A stretch of DNA of 64,000 bases from Clostridium scatologenes (GTDB lineage Bacteria; Bacillota; Clostridia; Clostridiales; Clostridiaceae). Made by a program: the position numbers and the translations under genes. The stretch's first letter is position 1. Every line of letters begins with the position of its first letter. The stretch is from the NCBI RefSeq assembly GCF_000968375.1, contig NZ_CP009933.1, forward strand, positions 1,860,001 through 1,924,000, in the 5' to 3' direction. The notes under the pieces are model-generated. The model saw only the letters and a list, made by a program, of their open reading frames with translations, was not told the DNA's origin and searched no databases. This document shows, piece by piece, positions 51,743 to 61,817 of the stretch.

Positions 51743-51847
51743 AATTCCACCTCATGTTTATAATCGAGAAGTTTAAGCATTTTAACTACTTAAACTCTCT
51801 GCCATCAAATTTTAAGCTTACATTTCTATTTCAACAGTAAATTTTTG

Positions 51848-52444
51848 TTAATCTCTAGTAGGGTAAAGTCCCTGTGTTGCAATTATATAATTGAGAACTA
51901 AATATGGCTGCATTATACTAAAAGCTGCTCCTGATCCAGTGTTTGAAATAGATGCTGTAAGCTTTGAAGTATCAAGTGTTGCTGAGTCTGGTGACATAGT
52001 GATTACTGTGCTAGGTGTTTTGTCATAAGCATTTTGAAAGTTTGTTCCAGATTTAACCTTAGCAAACATAGCCCCTGTTGGATCATTGGAATCCGCTTGA
52101 TCCCCACTCATCTTAAAGGTAATTGCTCCAGTTCCACTTATAGTGGCAGTATGATTATGCAGCGGCATATTAGCTACCTGTAATTGAGTATTTTCTCTTC
52201 CTGCAGATTGTCCCATTACCATATTCGATAATCCTGGGCCTTGTCCTTGACCAATAATACATCTTCCTCTCAAATCTGGAAGATTAAAAGTTGTTGTTCC
52301 ATTTCCTCCGAATTGAATTCCAAATAATGAAAAAAGTGCACTATTTTGCGCAAGCGTCATCTGTTGTCCATAACAACATGCCCACCCCATTGGTGCAAAA
52401 TTAAAACCTACTGCTCTTATTTCCCCTAAAAACGGATCTGACAT
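51848..52444 (-). CDS. phage-tail-collar-domain protein (MdpB-like)
   Basis: The 198-residue protein has the collar signature at its start: FLGEIRAVGFNFAPMGWACCYGQQMTLAQNSALFSLFGIQFGGNGTTTFNLPDLRGRCIIGQGQGPG, then MPLHNHTATISG and a C-terminal MQPYLVLNYIIATQGLYP. Such microcystin-dependent-protein-like collars occur in many bacteria without any phage. No other phage gene is nearby, and the gene sits between a giant surface protein and DUF6916. Function unknown; display or export as a fibre is a guess. AAGGAGG precedes the ATG. Confidence 0.88.
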   Translation of the reverse strand: MSDPFLGEIRAVGFNFAPMGWACCYGQQMTLAQNSALFSLFGIQFGGNGTTTFNLPDLRGRCIIGQGQGPGLSNMVMGQSAGRENTQLQVANMPLHNHTATISGTGAITFKMSGDQADSNDPTGAMFAKVKSGTNFQNAYDKTPSTVITMSPDSATLDTSKLTASISNTGSGAAFSIMQPYLVLNYIIATQGLYPTRD

Positions 52445-52599
52445 AATAAATTCCTCCTTAAAATATTATTTTATTTTTAGAGAAATTTCAGCTTTAATAG
52501 CTTAAATTTCTCTAATTAACAATTTTAATACTTAAAATTAATCAAATGCTTTATCTGATATCTATAGTTACTTTTGCTAATCTCTTAATAAGCAGTATT

Positions 52600-55500
52600 T
52601 TAATTTTCTTCCCATTTCAATATAATTGAAAAATCAGTCTCTGCCACATCTCCAGATATAATTGGAGTACTACTATCATTTCTATATATTCTTCCATCAT
52701 AATATGTTGACCAGTATACTTTTCCTCCTCCTAAACCAAGCATATGAGCTCCCCCTTCTGATTGTGGCATTAAATTTGGCACAAGGTCAGCAGCATTCTT
52801 TCCATCCAAATCTGATTGGTAAATTCCCACTCCAGTTTTTAAATAATATAGTTTAGAGTCTAGAGAGTCAATTGCCAAACTGTCTATCCCACCCTGAGAA
52901 TCTGGAGATCCCTGTGGAGCGTCTGGAGATACATCTACAGCTTTTAATTCCGTTATACTAGAATTATTATTGTTGTTAGGTTGTAGAGTACTCAAATTTA
53001 ATTTTTCTATATTACTATAGTCAGTAGAATAATATAGATATCCATCACTTATTTTCATATCCTGTATAGTCTGACCTGAACCCGTGCCTAAGCCGCTAGC
53101 TGAATATACCATTTCAACTGAAGAACCTGCTTCAATTTTCTTTCTATAAATTGTAATTGTACAATCCTTGCTAAACCCCCAGTACACATAATTTGTATCT
53201 TTATCAATAGCAATACCTTTTATACAATCACTATCTTGCGATAGGCCTGCAAAATCCTGAGCGTCAGATCCAGTAAGATTTGTGCTTACAATTTTATTAC
53301 CTGTGTAGTAGTATATTCTATTATCATTTCCAATATCAAACCAATTTACACAATCATTAGTTATAACAGGACTAGGTGTTCCACCATTGCTATTAACTTT
53401 CTGTAAATGATTTTCACCATCAACATAATATAAATTTAAAACGTATGGTATTACTTTATAGGTTGTGCCATTTTGTAAGCCAGTAATTTCTGTTCCTAAT
53501 ATTTCATCCCCATAAGCTTCATTGTCACTTAAAGTTCCATCAGATTTAACGTATTTTGTTGTACCACCAACTTCAACCCTGTATTTTGTTCTTTTCGTTA
53601 CTGTTATCTTGCTATCTCCTGCTGTTCCTGCTGAACCTGAAGCTAAAATTACTACTGTTGGCGCTGCTACATTTACTGTTACATTGTATACTACATCTGT
53701 CTTTCCTGATTCGCTTACTGTAAGGGTAAATGTCTTACTTCCCCCTGCTGCCGCTATATCACTTATGTTTACTGCATACGTTGGTGCTGTTCCTGTTCCT
53801 CCTGCCGTTACTGCTCCTGCATTTGTTCCTCCTATTGTTACCGTTTGTCCTGCTGTTTTCGTTCCGGTTATTACCACTGAAGTTGTACTGTTAACTACAT
53901 TTATTGCTCCTGTTTTTGTTGCCCCTCCAACTGAAATTGTGTCATTTGCATCTGCTGCTGGTGTTGTTAATGCTAAGCCTATATCTCCTGTTGCTGATAC
54001 TGGCGCATCTACTGCTCCAGCAATTTCTACCTTTCCTACTTTTACTATCTTACCTGATGCATTTACTTCTATTGCTACTACGTACTTGCCGTTGTCTGCT
54101 GATCCAAGTGTTAATGGGGTTGTTCCAAATGTTATTCCACTTAGCACTGCTGATGGATCATCTCCTACATTTATTCCAGTTATTGTTGGGTTTGTAGTAA
54201 CTTTAGCCCATTTTATTATATCTCCACTTCCTGCTGTTTCACTTACTACTCCTGTTGCCGCTGCTACTGTCAATGTTCCTGCTGCTACTGGCGCATCTAC
54301 TGCTCCAGCAATTTTTACCTTTCCTACTTTTACTATTTTACCTGATGCATTTACTTCTATTGCTACCACATACTTGCCGTTGTCTGCTGATCCAAGTGTT
54401 AATGGGGTTGTTCCAAATGTTATTCCACTTAGCACTGCTGATGGATCATCTCCCACATTTATTCCAGTTATTGTTGGGTTTGCATCTACTTTAGCCCATT
54501 TTATTATATATCCACTTCCTGCTGTTTCACTTACTGCCCCTGTTGCTGCTGCTACTGTTAATGTTCCTGCTGCTACTGGTGCATCTACTGCCCCAGCAAT
54601 TTCTACCTTTCCTACTTTTACTATCTTACCTGATGCATTTACTTCTATTGCTACCACATACTTGCCGTTGTCTGCTGATCCAAGTGTTAATGGGGTTGTT
54701 CCAAATATTATTCCACTTAGCACTGCTGATGGATCATCTCCCACATTTATTCCGCTTATTGTTAGGTTTGTACTAACTTCAGCCCATTTTATTGTATCTC
54801 CACTTCCTGCTGTTTCACTTACTACCCCTGTTGCTGCTGATACTGTCAATGTTCCTGCTACTACTGGAGTATCTACTAATCTATTTATTGTCACTTTATA
54901 ATAAACTACTGTTGAGTTTGCTGCAGTTACTTTAATATATACATCTGTTCCTGCTCCTGCTGTTAAGTTTATACTTATTGCCGCTGGAGTTGTAAAGGTG
55001 CTATCTGTACCATAGAACGTTACTATTGATCCTAAATCATGCTTTACTATATCTCCTGCTGATACTGAAGCTACACTATTTGCTACACTAATCGCTGCTG
55101 TCTTTGGTGCTGCACTTGTTCCTATTCCTCCTGCAGTAATTCCTTGTCCTAACACTGTTGACAGACTTGAATCATTGCTTAATACAGCTGCAATTACTCC
55201 TGTTGCCGCACTTACTACCTGGCTTCCTGCCCCCTTGGCATTCTTTGGTACTACTTTTACTTTTATTACTTTTCCTGCATCTGCTGCTTTCAGCACATAA
55301 GTTGCTGTGGTTGATGCTGCCTGTACTTCTGTTTCACCTGTTCCATCTACATTATAGCTATAGAATGCATATGTTGTTCCTGCTTCTGCATCTCTGTCTG
55401 TATCTGCATATCCTGATGCTGCTATTAATGTTTGCCCTACTGTAGTTGTTCCGCTTATAGTTGGTGCCGCTGTTGGCAAGTTATCTGTTGGTATTGGTAC

Positions 55501-58500
55501 TACATCTGTTACTGCTACACTTGCGTAGTTTGCTGACACTGCTTCTCCCACTTCATTCTTTGCTACCACTATTATATATGGTGCTGCTGTTGTATTTACT
55601 GGTATTGTTAGCTGATTTGTTTCTACTGGTACATCCGTTCCTATTTGTGCTCCTTTTGTTGTCCCATCTGTTGATTCATATACCACATAGCTTGTCACGT
55701 TTGATACATCTGCTGGCGCACTCCATGTTAATGTTCCTCCTATTTGTCCTGCATCTGTATCCGTATCGATAAATGCTAAACTACTTACTTTTACTGCTGG
55801 TACTACTGATGGTGATACTGTTACTGTTGTCTTATAGTATTTCTTTGTCGTTCCATCTTCTGCTGTAACTAAGATCCAGATTATATCTCCATCTGCCACT
55901 GTTATTTGTGTTGATCCTGCTGTATAAGTATTCATGTAACCTGTATCATTTGCTGGCTGTACACCCTTAACATATTTTATTGCTGAATTTGCATTTCCTT
56001 TTGTTAACGCTAATGCTGCATTTGTCTTACTTGCATCTGGTATTGTTACCGTTAAAACTGAACTTCCTGCTATGTCTGCTCCCCCTGTAAATGTTCCTGC
56101 CATTCCTGCTGTTGCCAGTGTTCCTGCTGTTATTGTAGCATCACTGCTTAATACTGGAGGTGTTGGTGTTGGCGTTGGCGTCGGTGTTGGCGTCGGTGTT
56201 GGCGTCGGTATTGTATTATCGTTATAGACTATATCCCCTTTAGTATCCACAGTATTTCCTATATTTGAAGGTGTAACTACATTCTCAGCTTTTTTCTCAA
56301 ATGTTGTTCCTCCTGCATTTACATTGGCTGTTTGAACTGTACCACTTCCTGTCACATTGGTAGCTGCATTTATATTTAATTCTGTTACTGCAGCACCATC
56401 AGATACATTTACTTTACTTGAAGCAGCAGTTTTATTAATATCTAATTTATTTATGCTGGTGTTATCTGACACTGTTACCTGTGCTGTGGCATTTAATGCT
56501 AAATTGTCAACTTTTCCAGCCTCCAAATTTATTTTTACATTTGCTGCATCAGAGGTTACTTTTCCAAAATTACCATCTAAAACTATGGTTGCATTTTCCG
56601 CAATATTATAAGAAAGGTTTACATCACCAGCTGTTGATCCGTCGCTTATCTTTAATGTTCCTCCTGATTTCATTTCAATGCTTCCTACAATTGTGTTTTT
56701 TTCTACAACTACCCTAACTGTATTTTTTTCATCATCTACTTCTATCTTGCCAAAACTACACTGTATAGTATGAACACTGTGTGCTCCACCGCCTTGAACT
56801 TTAAGCACTCCATCAGCAATAATTCTCTTGAATTTAACTGTTCCATCTCCAACCTTTTCTGATACCAGAACACTTCCCTTAACTTTAGAACCTATAATCA
56901 TTACATTATCTGAATTTACAGTTACATCCTGTCCTATGTCCCCCATAAGGAAAATTCCTTCGTGATTATAGGCAATTTTATTTTCTATTTTATCCTCAAG
57001 TACTCTAAAGGCTATACTTTTAATTTCATTTCCTGAGGAATCTTTCATATATAAAACATAATCCTGATTCTCAGTGTATGGACTTTGCGGAGTTATACTT
57101 ACAGCTGTTCCACTTACTGAAATACTAACCGGAATAACTGTACCTTTACTATCAACTACCTTTGCAGTAATACCATTTAGGTTGTCTTGCTTCAACGCTG
57201 TAAAAGTCCATACATGGTTCTTTATAGTGTAAGCTTTTAAAGTTGAAAATGTTTTTGTAATACTGCTGCTAAGCACATTATTTCCCACTGTATTTTTAAC
57301 AGTTAATTGATAGTTTTCTCCTATATCATAACCACCATCTGGTGCATTTACATTAAGAGTTTGTCCATCTGATGCTAATGCCGCTGTAAGACTTTGAACA
57401 TTATTATTGCTGTCAGTAAGAGTTATTGATAATTTCGGCAGGTCTGCTTCAGTGATTTTCTTTCCCAGATCTACTGAAACACTATCATCAAGATATACTT
57501 CGTCTTGTAGTACAGCTGCTGATTTATTATCAACTGTGCTGCTTGAGCTTCCACCTGAGGAACTTCCACCTGAAGAACCTCCTCCTATTACAGGATTGTA
57601 AAGAGGGCTCATTTTATCCGCAGCTTTTTCATTTATTATTTTAGCTGTGCTTTCATTGTCTGATTTTACTTTGTCCTTTACTACAGCTTCTACAGTGCCA
57701 AGTATAGAAATATCCTTACCTATATTTAAATTTGTATCATTGCTTATGTCATATGCATTACCTATTTTACCTGAACCACTTACTTGTATACTTTTGCCTG
57801 AAACATTTGAAGGAACTATTACATTGTACACAGTTGTTCCAGCGGCTATACTTATATTAGCATCATTACATACTGTTACAGTTTTATTAAAAAGTCCTCT
57901 AAATTCTACTGGATCATCATTACAAATAACATCTGCTACTTTAACAACTCCAAAAGAACCTGAATTTGCATCAAGTATTGCTGAAGATAGTACATCTGTA
58001 TTTTCTATGTTAGTGCAATTTTTAAAGTCTACCTTAGTTCTATTTCTGCTTTGTATACTTAAGCTTTTTGTGTTTATGTTTGTAAGTTTTACATTATCTC
58101 CTGATAGGATTACTATTTTGTCTGCCTTTATTGAATCTAAATTACATATTCCTTTTTCTCCAGGATTAACGTAAACTGTACCACTTACTGTTATATTGGA
58201 AACTATATCATTATTGCCTTCTATGTATAAATTCCCGCTTACGTTTCCTTTTACTGTTATGTTATCTTCTTTAACATCAACACTCTCTTCTGTAGAATTA
58301 CTATAAGATTCACCTTCTTTATCTAAAAATTGTGCCTCTACATTTAATCCTTCTACAACTGAATCTGGAATGTTACTGCTTCCTCCAAGTACTGTAGTTT
58401 TACTTGTTGGTAAAAGATTTTCTTTTATTAATTTTTCAGTATCACTTGATAAACTTTTATCTGATAAAACTACTGGTGCTGATTGTTTTCCTGCAATTGC

Positions 58501-59349
58501 TGAACCTGCAAGGGCATCTGCAAATTCTGTTCCCGTTGGTCCATTTGCAAGAGCTACATATACATTATGAAAATTAAAATGAGGGTTAAATCTTTCTATA
58601 ACTTTTCTATTTGTTGCATATCTGTCTGATCCTGCTAATCTTTCAGGTGATGGAAGAGATTTTTCCACATTCTCACTTATAGATGCTGTACCTCCAACTA
58701 CATAAGCCTTAGTTATTCCATTATTATTTAAATAATTAACTACAGAATCTGGTAACTTACCTTTATTTGAAAGTATTACAGGCATTCCTTTAACTGCAGC
58801 AGCTGGTGCTGCTGATAAAGCATCTGGATAATCTTCTCCTGAAGCAATAATTATATCACTTGTTTTTCCTAAGTTTTTAGCTACATTTACAGCTGTTTCA
58901 TATCTGTCTTTTCCAAATATCCTATTTATATTTGCATTAGTTTGTGACTTAAGCAAATCTTCTACATTTTTGGATACTGAACCTTCTCCTCCAATTATGA
59001 TAATTTGTTTTACATTAAGTCTTTTTATTTCTTGTAAAACTTCATCATTTAAGTTGTCCTTTTTTGTTAAAAGAATAGGTGCATCTTTAGCTTTTGATAA
59101 TGGTGCTGCTGATAAAGCATCTGCATAACCTTCACCACTGGCTATAATTGCACATTCTGCTCCATCTACCCATCCCGTCTTTGAAATTTTTACAGAAGTT
59201 TCATATCTATCATTTCCTGAAACTCTTTCTGAAGCTGATTTAATATTGGGAAGTGTAACCGAATTTGCTGACACTTTTGCTGAAATACTGATAGTACTTA
59301 GGAGTACCGTTGTAATAGTTACTATAGAAATTAATCTCCTACTTTTCAT
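52600..59349 (-). CDS. giant modular cell-surface protein with CWB2 repeats and C-terminal propeller
   Basis: The 2249-residue protein has a signal peptide (about 1-28) and three CWB2 repeats (about 36-335, each ERxxGxDRYET/ASGExYxDALSA/VVGG), which hold S-layer proteins to wall polymers. Beta-helix-like stretches follow (about 355-560 and 790-1030), with a Ser/Gly linker near 596 and Ig-like units. After a Thr-Pro linker (about 1046-1064) come cadherin-like and FN3-like modules. Three near-identical 96-residue repeats (about 1494-1782) precede a C-terminal domain (about 1990-2249) with YWGFSKD, LYYSTDYSNIEKLNL and VYWSTYYDGRIYR, like YWTD/NHL propellers. An adhesin or scaffold anchored in the wall is likely. 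Confidence 0.88.
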   Translation of the reverse strand: MKSRRLISIVTITTVLLSTISISAKVSANSVTLPNIKSASERVSGNDRYETSVKISKTGWVDGAECAIIASGEGYADALSAAPLSKAKDAPILLTKKDNLNDEVLQEIKRLNVKQIIIIGGEGSVSKNVEDLLKSQTNANINRIFGKDRYETAVNVAKNLGKTSDIIIASGEDYPDALSAAPAAAVKGMPVILSNKGKLPDSVVNYLNNNGITKAYVVGGTASISENVEKSLPSPERLAGSDRYATNRKVIERFNPHFNFHNVYVALANGPTGTEFADALAGSAIAGKQSAPVVLSDKSLSSDTEKLIKENLLPTSKTTVLGGSSNIPDSVVEGLNVEAQFLDKEGESYSNSTEESVDVKEDNITVKGNVSGNLYIEGNNDIVSNITVSGTVYVNPGEKGICNLDSIKADKIVILSGDNVKLTNINTKSLSIQSRNRTKVDFKNCTNIENTDVLSSAILDANSGSFGVVKVADVICNDDPVEFRGLFNKTVTVCNDANISIAAGTTVYNVIVPSNVSGKSIQVSGSGKIGNAYDISNDTNLNIGKDISILGTVEAVVKDKVKSDNESTAKIINEKAADKMSPLYNPVIGGGSSGGSSSGGSSSSTVDNKSAAVLQDEVYLDDSVSVDLGKKITEADLPKLSITLTDSNNNVQSLTAALASDGQTLNVNAPDGGYDIGENYQLTVKNTVGNNVLSSSITKTFSTLKAYTIKNHVWTFTALKQDNLNGITAKVVDSKGTVIPVSISVSGTAVSITPQSPYTENQDYVLYMKDSSGNEIKSIAFRVLEDKIENKIAYNHEGIFLMGDIGQDVTVNSDNVMIIGSKVKGSVLVSEKVGDGTVKFKRIIADGVLKVQGGGAHSVHTIQCSFGKIEVDDEKNTVRVVVEKNTIVGSIEMKSGGTLKISDGSTAGDVNLSYNIAENATIVLDGNFGKVTSDAANVKINLEAGKVDNLALNATAQVTVSDNTSINKLDINKTAASSKVNVSDGAAVTELNINAATNVTGSGTVQTANVNAGGTTFEKKAENVVTPSNIGNTVDTKGDIVYNDNTIPTPTPTPTPTPTPTPTPPVLSSDATITAGTLATAGMAGTFTGGADIAGSSVLTVTIPDASKTNAALALTKGNANSAIKYVKGVQPANDTGYMNTYTAGSTQITVADGDIIWILVTAEDGTTKKYYKTTVTVSPSVVPAVKVSSLAFIDTDTDAGQIGGTLTWSAPADVSNVTSYVVYESTDGTTKGAQIGTDVPVETNQLTIPVNTTAAPYIIVVAKNEVGEAVSANYASVAVTDVVPIPTDNLPTAAPTISGTTTVGQTLIAASGYADTDRDAEAGTTYAFYSYNVDGTGETEVQAASTTATYVLKAADAGKVIKVKVVPKNAKGAGSQVVSAATGVIAAVLSNDSSLSTVLGQGITAGGIGTSAAPKTAAISVANSVASVSAGDIVKHDLGSIVTFYGTDSTFTTPAAISINLTAGAGTDVYIKVTAANSTVVYYKVTINRLVDTPVVAGTLTVSAATGVVSETAGSGDTIKWAEVSTNLTISGINVGDDPSAVLSGIIFGTTPLTLGSADNGKYVVAIEVNASGKIVKVGKVEIAGAVDAPVAAGTLTVAAATGAVSETAGSGYIIKWAKVDANPTITGINVGDDPSAVLSGITFGTTPLTLGSADNGKYVVAIEVNASGKIVKVGKVKIAGAVDAPVAAGTLTVAAATGVVSETAGSGDIIKWAKVTTNPTITGINVGDDPSAVLSGITFGTTPLTLGSADNGKYVVAIEVNASGKIVKVGKVEIAGAVDAPVSATGDIGLALTTPAADANDTISVGGATKTGAINVVNSTTSVVITGTKTAGQTVTIGGTNAGAVTAGGTGTAPTYAVNISDIAAAGGSKTFTLTVSESGKTDVVYNVTVNVAAPTVVILASGSAGTAGDSKITVTKRTKYRVEVGGTTKYVKSDGTLSDNEAYGDEILGTEITGLQNGTTYKVIPYVLNLYYVDGENHLQKVNSNGGTPSPVITNDCVNWFDIGNDNRIYYYTGNKIVSTNLTGSDAQDFAGLSQDSDCIKGIAIDKDTNYVYWGFSKDCTITIYRKKIEAGSSVEMVYSASGLGTGSGQTIQDMKISDGYLYYSTDYSNIEKLNLSTLQPNNNNNSSITELKAVDVSPDAPQGSPDSQGGIDSLAIDSLDSKLYYLKTGVGIYQSDLDGKNAADLVPNLMPQSEGGAHMLGLGGGKVYWSTYYDGRIYRNDSSTPIISGDVAETDFSIILKWEEN
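54004..54868 (-). repeat. three tandem 288-bp repeats inside the giant gene
   Basis: Units begin at about 54005, 54293 and 54581 and are nearly identical over their length; a fourth, shortened start follows at 54869. Each encodes 96 residues (VDAPVAAGTLTVAAATG... KIVKVGKVEIAGA). The near identity points to recent expansion or ongoing recombination, so copy number may vary between strains. Confidence 0.9.
56160..56212 (-). repeat. Thr-Pro minisatellite inside the giant gene
   Basis: A GGTGTTGGCGTC-type 6/12-bp repeat encodes an alternating Thr-Pro linker. Its length can change without shifting the frame. Confidence 0.8.
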
Positions 59350-59479
59350 ATTTTTATTAATCCTCCATAAAATTTTTTATACATTTTAATAGCTTAAAAA
59401 TCCTTTGAGAAAATATTTATTTACGTTTCGCAAATAAAACATACCCACACCTTTCTTGCTAAAATTATTTTAAGCTTAC

Positions 59480-60496
59480 CTAAAATTTCACTTTGCATAT
59501 AAGGCCAGGATTTTCACACATATTATACTGGAAACTCACTCTTTTCACAGGTTTGTTTATCCAATCTATATCTATGACTTTTAAAGGCATATTTAATGAA
59601 CACTGCATATAGGTTAGTTTTTCTTCTTCAAAAACTTGAATATCAGTAAAAAGACTTAATCTTTTATACCTTTTGGCTGCATATTCTGGCATCTGCGTCT
59701 CAACTTTCGGGAAACAATTATTATCATCCTTCTTTATTTCTATAGTTTTTTTATTTAATTCAAATATTTTATGTAATGGATAATAATAATCCTTGTCTGC
59801 TTCTTCTACTCCCATCATTCTGTCCATATCTCTTTTAGGGTCTAATAATCCTGCTTTAATAACTACATTTTCTGGTATTAGAATTCCTCCCTGTTCCATT
59901 TGAGGTAGCAAATTTAAAGTTATAGCCACTTGAGGTTCCTTCTTAAGACCATTTTGCATAGTTTCTGTAACAATCATATGAATGGGTTTGTCTCTATCTA
60001 CCTTATATTCAGCTGCATCACATTGAACTATCTTTTCAACATATTCCTCAACCTTAAAAGTTTTAATGACCTTTCTAAGACTTTCTATACTATGTAAATT
60101 TATTTCAAGTAACGTAAATCCAACCTCACTGCTAGAAAAAATTGTGGTCAATGGCAGCATTAAAGTCGCAAACGGTCCTGTACCTGCATATAATATATTA
60201 ATCTTTCTATTAGGAAATTTTTCTTTTGCACATTTTATTCCTAAAAATACTCCACGGACAAATTTCTTTGTTCTCATAAATTCTTTTACACACATTCCCG
60301 CCCAAACTGTTCCTATAGCTTTTCCTTTTGGTAAATAGTAATCCTTCCTACAAGCTTCATCATCTTCATCTAAACCAGATACAGTTACAAAAAGATGGTA
60401 TAAATCATCTGCAGCTTTTTTTATTTCTACATAATTGTCTTCTTTTTTAAGCAGCAATCCTGTAATTCTATTTAGTTCTTCTTTATAATCTTTCAT
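59480..60496 (-). CDS. class I SAM-dependent methyltransferase
   Basis: The 338-residue protein has a central methyltransferase domain: motif I NILYAGTGPFATLMLPL (about residue 100), the acidic strand end FTLLEINLHSIESLRKV, the QCDAAEY step and motif IV HMIVTETMQNGLKKEPQVAI, whose E...E spacing recalls the double-E loop of protein arginine methyltransferases. A C-terminal beta region follows (about 200-338), as in that group. It precedes the giant surface protein gene by 130 bases on the same strand and may modify a member of this cluster. Substrate unknown. Confidence 0.75.
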   Translation of the reverse strand: MKDYKEELNRITGLLLKKEDNYVEIKKAADDLYHLFVTVSGLDEDDEACRKDYYLPKGKAIGTVWAGMCVKEFMRTKKFVRGVFLGIKCAKEKFPNRKINILYAGTGPFATLMLPLTTIFSSSEVGFTLLEINLHSIESLRKVIKTFKVEEYVEKIVQCDAAEYKVDRDKPIHMIVTETMQNGLKKEPQVAITLNLLPQMEQGGILIPENVVIKAGLLDPKRDMDRMMGVEEADKDYYYPLHKIFELNKKTIEIKKDDNNCFPKVETQMPEYAAKRYKRLSLFTDIQVFEEEKLTYMQCSLNMPLKVIDIDWINKPVKRVSFQYNMCENPGLICKVKF

Positions 60497-60921
60497 AAAC
60501 TACCAGAACCCCTTTAAAAAATTATCAAAATACAACCTTGTATACAATCTATTATTATGGCATAAATTATGCCATATAAAAATTAATATGCATATACTCC
60601 ATTTGAGGTATTTTTTATATGAATTTTAATAAAATAACTATAATCAAGATTATTTTAATCATATTCATAATATCGGATATCTATAAAATAAATTTGAATT
60701 ATTTTCTAATTTACCAAATTATTTATTATTTTAGTAATTTATTCAAAAATATATCAAGCTACAGTTATTGCGCTTCCAAAGAAGAAACTTATTTTGCTTT
60801 AAAGCTTCATTAGCTAAAGAAAAGCAGCTTACAGCACGTTATATTAATAAAAATTTGTACTTCTCCATAATTTGATGTAAATTAATAATTATCAATTCAA
60901 ATTATTCTAAGGAGTGAAAAC
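60497..60921. promoter_or_regulatory. divergent intergenic region with a 21-bp palindrome
   Basis: TATGGCATAA-A-TTATGCCATA at 60556-60576 is a perfect palindrome 60 bases before the methyltransferase start, a likely operator for the surface-protein cluster. A 64-codon frame on + at 60619-60813 has no good ribosome site and I do not call it. The rest is AT-rich. Confidence 0.5.
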
Positions 60922-61638
60922 ATGAAAGGAACTATACAAAATATAAATGATCACCATTGTTTACTATACCTTCCACCTAACTACAATGCACTTGATATTA
61001 ATTACCCTGTTGTATACATAAATGGAGATAACAATATGGAAGAAATAATAAATTCTATAGAATCTCATTTTGATGTAGACTGCAGCACTTTTATACTTGT
61101 AACTATTGAATCAAAAAACTGGAATCATGATTTTTCTCCATGGCCTGCACCAGCTTTAAGCAAAAATAGTGAAGACTTTAGTGGAGGTGCATATGAATAT
61201 CTAAGTAACCTCACTAATATTATCAAGCCTTTTATAGATGCACACTACAGAACAAAAACCGAACCTGAACATACTATAATGATTGGTTATTCATTAGGTG
61301 GACTTGCAACTTTATACAGTCTTTACCTTGTTGGAACCTTTGGGAAAATAGGAAGTTTATCTGGTTCATTATGGTATGATGGCTGGATTGAATTCATGAG
61401 TTGTAATTCTCCTATAAACAATACTACAAAAGTATACCTTTCTCTTGGAAAAAGTGAAGAACGCAGTAGAAATCAACGTATGGCTAAAGTTGGAAATTGC
61501 ACTGAAAAAACTTTTTCTATATTGTCAAAACAGCTTGTGTCTTCACAAAACATAATGCTGGAATGGAACAATGGAGGTCATTTTACTGAAGTTACAAAAA
61601 GATTTATTAAAGCTCTGTTATGGCTTATGCATATATAA
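60922..61638 (+). CDS. alpha/beta-hydrolase esterase, enterochelin-esterase-like
   Basis: The 238-residue enzyme belongs to the Fes/IroE/esterase D-like group: LYLPPNYNALDINYPVVYINGD, the nucleophile elbow MIGYSLGGLATLYSLY (GxSxG), GSLSGSLWYDGW and the catalytic His in WNNGGHFTEVTKRF. It has no signal peptide, so it acts in the cytoplasm, perhaps on an imported ester or siderophore. It is a single gene with a strong AAGGAG site and two hairpins after it. Substrate unknown. Confidence 0.82.
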   Translation: MKGTIQNINDHHCLLYLPPNYNALDINYPVVYINGDNNMEEIINSIESHFDVDCSTFILVTIESKNWNHDFSPWPAPALSKNSEDFSGGAYEYLSNLTNIIKPFIDAHYRTKTEPEHTIMIGYSLGGLATLYSLYLVGTFGKIGSLSGSLWYDGWIEFMSCNSPINNTTKVYLSLGKSEERSRNQRMAKVGNCTEKTFSILSKQLVSSQNIMLEWNNGGHFTEVTKRFIKALLWLMHI

Positions 61639-61719
61639 ATACCGTAAATTACACAGACTTGAGAACGCACACAGCTTTGTGTAATTTTAAATTGATACAA
61701 ATACTTTACTACAAAAAAA

Positions 61720-61755
61720 TAAGAAAGTGCAAATTACACTTTCTTATTTACTTTC
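61720..61755. terminator. bidirectional terminator
   Basis: AATAAGAAAGTG (61720-61731) pairs perfectly with CACTTTCTTATT (61739-61750), with A-rich and T-rich flanks. It lies between the esterase gene and the convergent ATPase remnant. Confidence 0.8.
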
Positions 61756-61817
61756 TTTTTATTGTCTACCTTTTAAGGTGAATTTTAGTGCCTAAACCTC
61801 TTTTGTCTCATCTTGTA

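Noticed and set aside
51848..52444. Prophage because of the tail-collar domain
   Set aside because: There is no integrase, capsid, portal, tail tube or lysis gene nearby; collar/DUF6916 genes of this kind occur outside phages.
54004..54868. CRISPR-like repetition
   Set aside because: The repeats are 288 bp, adjoin without spacers and are in frame inside a coding gene.
53522..54901. A 459-codon open frame on the plus strand
   Set aside because: It is antisense to the giant surface protein and exists because that gene's repeats use GCA/ACA/GGA-type codons that leave the opposite strand open. It has no ribosome site, and its product only mirrors the 288-bp repeats.
60619..60813. A 64-codon hydrophobic frame on the plus strand
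   Set aside because: The ribosome site is poor, the composition is what AT-rich noncoding DNA gives, and no family is recognisable.
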